Source: Stachybotrys elegans
Lineage: Eukaryota > Ascomycota > Sordariomycetes > Hypocreales > Stachybotryaceae
Direction: 5' to 3'
NCBI GenBank assembly: GCA_020746835.1
Contig: JAGPNK010000004.1
Coordinates: 1,240,001-1,304,000 of the forward strand
DNA: 64,000 nt
Shown here: one piece after another, positions 59,021-64,000 of the stretch
Numbering within the stretch: position 1 is the first letter of the stretch
How the letters are laid out: each line of letters opens with the position of its first letter
The notes under the pieces: model-generated
Database searches by the model: none
What the model saw: the letters and a program-made list of their open reading frames with translations, nothing else
What the model was told of the DNA's origin: nothing
Made by a program: the position numbers and the translations under genes

Positions 59021-62000
59021 TCAGCTGCTTTGTTCTCCACTGCTGCTGTAGCCGCTCTCAACACCCCCAGCCGTGGCAGCCGAGCTTCCCCCTCGTCTGC
59101 CCACGCTTGCACTTTTGCTTCTGCGAAGCTTGGCGCTGGTGCTCATCCGCCGCTGAAACGACTTTCTACGGTCGGGAAGCAGCTTCCCAACACTCTCGTT
59201 TGTCTCGTTGTACATGCGTCGTGCGTCGGGTTCATCTTCAGGGTCCTCCCCATCTTCGTCTCCACTGCTCAGATCAACACCGTCTGGATAGCCATCCGAC
59301 TCATGTAAGTTGGCGTGGCGGCTCATCTTCTCGTTCGATGTTGACGACTCGTCATCTCCTTGCTCGTCGTCGTTGATATCGTCGTCGGTTTCGAACCAGT
59401 CGTCAGCCCCTGATGAATCGGTGAATGGCGGGAAGAACATGGCAGGTGGAGGTAGGGGGACCGGCAGCAATCTCTTGATACGACCCGAAAGGTAGCCAAT
59501 CTCAATCATTACCGACCGCGTACGAGATGACGACCGAGATCCAGGTGCCATGGGTGATGATGTCGACATGGTGGCAAGCCGGCTGATTATACTGTCGGTT
59601 GTGTCATCCGACTTTGTCCTTTGCATACCGGGGATCGACAATCTTCTGCCGGTTCGCCAGCGGTGTGTAGCGACCATGACGACAAAATGATCATCGGGAA
59701 GGACGCCACCCAGGCCGCATGGCTCGAGCGTATGAAGAGCGCTCTGCTGTTGCTCATCAGACCACGGAAAGTTCCATCCCGATTCTTCAGAGTCAGAGTC
59801 TTCAACGCCCGAGTCTGCGGAGAATCCAGGGGCACCATCGGGACCATCGATATCCATCTTGGAAGGTTGCCACGCCAAGTCTAGAACGTTGTCGCTGAGT
59901 GGCTTCGAAGACGTGAAGGAGCCCGAGCTCGGCCGTGAAGGCTGGGGTCGGGCGAACTGTGTGGGAGAGCCCTGTTGATCTTGTCCACTCGACAGCATGT
60001 AAGTGGCAGGTGAAACATCGCCGGGATCACCAGACAGATCCGTACAGAACGGTGCGCCGCTATAATAGATGATGGCACCGTCACGACGTCGCTTCCTTCG
60101 ATTAGAGGTGCCGGAACCGCTTTGACCCCAGCGAGAATCCTCCGCATTGCTCTCGACAGGACCAAACGACGACAACGTATCGTCAATCGACGTCTGACCA
60201 CCTGCCGAGTTGTTGCGGACAAAAAGCGGCTTGTAGTGAAAGCTCTCTTCGGAAACAGGGATGGCAGGTCCGAACTTGGATACGTCCTTGCTCGAACTGC
60301 CAGTGCCAGATCGGAATTCATCTCCGGTCGAGCGGCCGGTCTTTTGTCGCTTGCGAGCGTCGTCCTTGTTGGAGCCATCCGTATCATCGGTGTCGGGACT
60401 TCGCTGAGAGTTATCGCCTGAGCTGTCACTGCTAAACTTAGTACCGTCGGTGCCACCTCTCCAGCGGATCTTGCGACCGTCTGGGGATAGCTGGAACTTG
60501 GTGCTCCAGTCGGCGACAGCGGACCGGACAAAGTCAGGCGTAACATTGATCATGTGAAGCTGAGCCAGATTGCAGAGCAAGTTCAAGTAAACCCAACCAT
60601 CGGCATCAGGGTGGACATCCTGGGTGGATCGATGGGCATCCGCCAATAATTCAGGTGGTACAAGCCCAAGGTGCCGAATATAATCCATATTCTCGCTAGG
60701 AACCTGAACGCGGTTGGGATCGAGATCCTTGGGGCGGGTAGGTCGCTGCTCCGGCAGGGGGCCGCCGGTTGGCGACGTGTTGGTGCCCGAACCAGAGCTG
60801 TTGCCGTTACCACCAGATTCCGTCCGGTTGCCATTCGAGTTAGATGTAGAACCATCCTCTCTGGATCGAGACTTTTTGCCGCCGTGTCCGAGCTGATGTT
60901 CTGGCGGTAGGATACGTGCCTCGCGGGACGGTTCGGTGGGACCAGCAACGGCGTTGCCACTTCCGGAACTCGTGCCACCGGGAGCCGCGCCCGCACCCAG
61001 TCCGGCCAGCCCCGCAGGGTGGTGAACCATGGTTCTGGCTTGATCGTCCTCGTCGTCTCCGATGATAGGGGCTAGGGTTGTCGACACCTTCGGGGATGAG
61101 TTGGCGGCCATTTGACGGGCAGAACGACCACCGAGCTTGCCAGTAAAGAGTTGTTCCAGCCGTCGAACAACCATCTTCTTTTTATCCCGTTCCGTCAAGG
61201 CGATGGAGCGGGGATACAGCCCCTCTGGAATATCGCGCAAATAATTCTCAACCTTGAGCTCCGACGACTTTGCTCGTGAACTTATCGACGGTCGACCAAG
61301 CGAAGTACCAGAGGAATTGGCACCTGTGGACATGGACGCATAGGCCGAGTCCATGGGCCTTGTGTTGGAGCCTGAAGAGGAAGACGCATGCTTGGAGCCG
61401 GACCCGGAGTACATGTGGTCCCGCGTGGCGTGCTTGGACGTCTTCTTTCGCTGCGAGGACGATGTATCTGGTGATTGTTTCAGGCCAGCAGCAAATTCTC
61501 GTAGTGTTGCTTCGAGCTCGCGCTTCTTCCTCTTGGGCAAACCATGGATCTTGATCTCGAAAAGCTTCTCCTTCTTCAACATGTCCGGCCCTTTTTGCTT
61601 GTATCGCTTCAACTCTTCCTTCAGCTTCTGGATCTCGACTGTCAAGTCATCAATTACGCTCCGATAGTCATCTGCGCTACTGCTCTGGGCTGTAAGTTTG
61701 GCAGGGACCGCGGGCGGCAGGTAGAGGTATGGTTTATCCTCGTTGGAGGAGTCAGACTCCTTCTGGAAGAACGGAGGGTCGACTAGAGGATCGATCAGTA
61801 ATGCACCAGCCACAATAGTTGAAGAAGGAACCCACCGTCCATATTAGGCCTGTCGACCGTTGCCTTGGGGTTTTCGTTGGATTGGTCGAACCACCTCTTG
61901 GGATCGCTATGGCCCGTCTCATGACTATCGCCGGAGGAATTTCGACGTGGCGAGGACGTGGTCGCGGTCGCGGATACGATAGGTGGGCCGGAGCCCGGGC

Positions 62001-62139
62001 TGGCTCGGAGCGAGGCATCGCGGGCGAGGCGGTGGTGCCGGAGGGTCACCGACTTGTCGGGGGACGCTCGTCGAGGAAGCGGGTGTCCGGTGGGCGAGAC
62101 TGGTTGTTTGTTCTGAGACTGCTTTTTCGTCTCGGGCAT
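59021..62139 (-). CDS. frq: Circadian clock protein FREQUENCY
   Basis: FRQ is the negative element of the fungal clock: it binds FRH and CK1 and promotes phosphorylation of the White Collar complex. Two exons (62139-61836 and 61782-59021) encode 1,021 residues; the 53-bp intron has GTGGGT and CTCTAG. Family blocks: RWFDQSN (82-88), [14 protein letters not shown] (103-116), the coiled coil [23 protein letters not shown] (136-158), [25 protein letters not shown], the CK1-interaction-type segment [19 protein letters not shown] (299-317), [27 protein letters not shown] (about 501-527), [11 protein letters not shown], and acidic Ser-rich PEST-like stretches near 890-960. Met100 sits just before the intron and matches the short-FRQ start of Neurospora. 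Several upstream ATGs precede the main start. Confidence 0.95.
61783..61835 (-). other. frq coding intron next to Met100
   Basis: Donor GTGGGT and acceptor CTCTAG on the minus strand; it splits codon 102 and restores [12 protein letters not shown]. Retention would introduce a stop after a short extension ([13 protein letters not shown]). Confidence 0.85.
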
Positions 62140-64000
62140 GGTAAAATCATGTGTTGGGGATATCTTGGAGGACGTATAGGATCATCTTCTAGAGTTAGGT
62201 TTAGGTGCGAGAACCTATGCGTATGCCAGTCCAAGTCGTTGAGCAGTTTCTGGGTATCAGGAGCCTCAGGGTCCAACTGATGACGTAGGGGTCGTCAGTG
62301 GACGCAGAAGGGACGAGGGTAGGGTATGGAAAAGGGTCCCCTAAGTTGACTGGATGACAGGATTAGGCAATGGTCAGCATGGTGCGGGTTCGACATGGTG
62401 GTAGCAAAAGGGAGCAGGCTGGGTTGTGTGGTGGGAATGGAAAGGCAGAGAGAAATTCGGGCGCACAGAGGCGATGGAGCTATCAGCAGCGGGCCTCTGA
62501 TTGGCTGGGAGCCACCCATCATCGATCGATCGAAAGCCGCCATCGCCAAAATGACGAAAGGGGACGGTTAATGCGCAATAGGGTTGCGAATGGCAGCAAA
62601 TAAATAAGTAAACTCACCGGAAAATGCTCGATCGCCAGATTACACAGCCGATATCTCGATTCGTGCGATACACAGCCGTTGTTGGCGATTTTTCTTGTTG
62701 CTATGCCGTTGCTGCTGCTGTCGCTGTCGCAATCGTGTCGTCTCTGGCGCTGATGATACTCCACCACCAGTCGTCGGCAAAGCTAGGGAATCCTAGTCGC
62801 TGGCGCGTCGTAACAAATCTGCGTAGTCGTTGGGAAGGTCGTCGTAAAAAGATGTCGGCCTTGAATTGCACGGTGCTTGCCGCTTATTTCGTAATGATAC
62901 AAGCAGTGGCCTTTCCCTCGCTGCTCGCGTGGTGCTCACGTGTGTGCCGAAAATCAGATCGAGGCGTCCCGGGACGAAATGGATATGTCGCTGCAGTCCG
63001 AACAGCGGCGGATGAGTAGGAAACGTGGGTGGTGAGATTATGAGTCTGCCACTGTTAGGCACCTGGTCGTTGGAGCGAGATTGAAGGTATAAGTGCAGCG
63101 AGGCGGGTTGAGGCAGGGTCGTCGTCGCGGCCGAATCGTGATTCCGTCGTATCGTGAGAGAGGGGGAAGCAGGGAGAGTGAGAGCAGCTGGTGGTTGGTG
63201 TGGAGGGCGGCGTGGATGTGAGGAAGTGGTGTAATAATGCCAAATGTAGGATATGAAAATGGGGAAATTGGTAGGCGCCAGATGCGATTATGAGTAGGTT
63301 GAAAATGGAGAAAATGCAAATCCAAAAAGACCAGCTTTGGAATTCTTGGTCCTGTGTGCTATTTGGGATTTTGGGAAGCTCTAGGGGGGGAGGTGCGGCG
63401 AGGCGATGGGGTTTTGATCGAGATGGAGGGGAGTGAGGCAGGGTGTATACTAACCGTGAAGCAGGCCGGGTTTGCCACGACCACAAGTTCAAGGACAAGG
63501 AAAAGTGAGGGCGGCGAAAATAGTATGGTTCGGTCGACGAGGGTATGGGGGTGGGAGAATCGAGAAAACCCAGGACGAGGGTATCGAGGAACAAACAGAA
63601 GTTCAGTCAAGGTCAAGTGAAGATCAGGTGGGCGGGTATGGAGCTGGGGGGCGGGGGGGCACGCGGGAACAAGGACAATAGAGGAAAGGGAAGGGAGGGC
63701 AAGAAGAAAAGATGCAAGCAAGCGAGCAAGCATCGCTGGTGTGAGCTGGCCAGAGACCGCCACGGCCTGTCCAAGGCCCTCACCCCCTCCCCCAAATGGA
63801 AGGGCTTGTGGTGGGCAGCGGCGGCGGCATCGTGAGCGCAGTGTGTGTGAGAGAGGATGGAGCCCACAGTGCTGTCCACCCGGCCTCAAGTGAGATTGAA
63901 ACCTCATTGCTCCGATTCCCACGACCGGCAGGGTGTCGTTGCGATCAGCCATCGAGTGAAAATCAGGGGTCCCTCTGCTCGGTACGTACCCAAATTCCCC
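62140..64000 (-). promoter_or_regulatory. frq 5' leader and promoter region
   Basis: Upstream of the FRQ start are uORFs: ATG at 62,397 (33 codons), a nested six-codon ORF inside it, and an overlapping out-of-frame ATG at 62,150. There is a candidate leader intron (donor GTGAGT at 62,617, branch CCTAAC and acceptor CTCTAG ending at 62,189) that would remove the first two. GATCGA or TCGATC motifs, the reported White Collar core, occur at 62,522-62,533, 62,628, 62,957 and 63,416. From about 63,300 on the sequence is purine-rich. No separate gene is supported. The assignment of light elements is inference. Confidence 0.5.

Noticed and set aside
63359..63952. 197-codon minus-strand frame upstream of frq
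   Set aside because: Pyrimidine-rich low-complexity leader sequence with no domain; better explained as frq promoter or leader.
1..64000. CRISPR arrays, insertion sequences, phage-like or biosynthetic clusters
   Set aside because: Repeats seen are microsatellites without spacer structure; all confident genes are spliced or housekeeping fungal genes, and no transposase, PKS, NRPS or terpene cyclase motif was found.

Overview
This window is nuclear DNA of a filamentous ascomycete, most likely a Sordariomycete and perhaps Hypocreales. The genus is not resolved. The evidence is the gene set: a FREQUENCY (FRQ) clock protein, a DIM-2-type cytosine methyltransferase, and fungal forms of Sld2, Spc34, Vid27 and Rrp6. 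Most introns are short (49-121 bp) with GTRNGT-like donors, CTRAY branch sites and YAG acceptors, and CT-rich leaders are common. There is no bacterial operon logic. I find no rRNA, tRNA, CRISPR array or intact transposon. Gene models come from reading frames, splice signals and family knowledge. No transcript data or database search was available.

Layout. 1-8.6 kb is gene-poor and simple-sequence rich. 8.6-12.2 kb (+) encodes a three-module CbxX/CfqX-type AAA+ protein with a repeated short motif at its N terminus. 12.8-16.4 kb (-) is dim-2. 17.3-18.7 kb (-) is sld2, divergent from a TOPORS-like RING ligase at 19.1-20.2 kb (+). The latter converges on the DASH subunit spc34 at 20.4-21.2 kb (-). 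22.6-23.7 kb (-) is an acidic protein of unknown function. After 3.6 kb without genes come four forward genes: taf12 (27.3-29.6 kb), the proteasome lid gene rpn3 (30.9-32.7 kb), a leucine-rich-repeat protein (33.7-35.7 kb) and a MYST acetyltransferase resembling Sas2 (36.2-38.2 kb). After a further 2.7 kb comes atp9 (40.8-41.5 kb, +). A 4.1-kb gene-free stretch follows, then the nuclear exosome nuclease rrp6 (45.7-48.3 kb, -), tps1 (50.5-52.2 kb, +), vid27 (53.0-55.7 kb, -), a prenylcysteine oxidase (56.5-58.4 kb, -) and frq (59.0-62.1 kb, -). The last 1.9 kb is frq leader and promoter.

The sixteen genes are ordinary single-copy chromosomal genes, not a biosynthetic or defence cluster. Several are nuclear (DNA methylation, replication initiation, ubiquitin/SUMO ligation, kinetochore, transcription, histone acetylation, RNA decay), but nothing shows that they are co-regulated. 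The least explained items are the AAA+ protein with its FSVSWLLGI-type repeats, the acidic 369-residue protein and the LRR protein. The most interesting gene-structure points are a dim-2 start codon apparently split by an intron, an in-frame 54-nt intron in rrp6, single-codon or very short coding exons in atp9 and vid27, and the placement of Met100 and an adjacent intron in frq.
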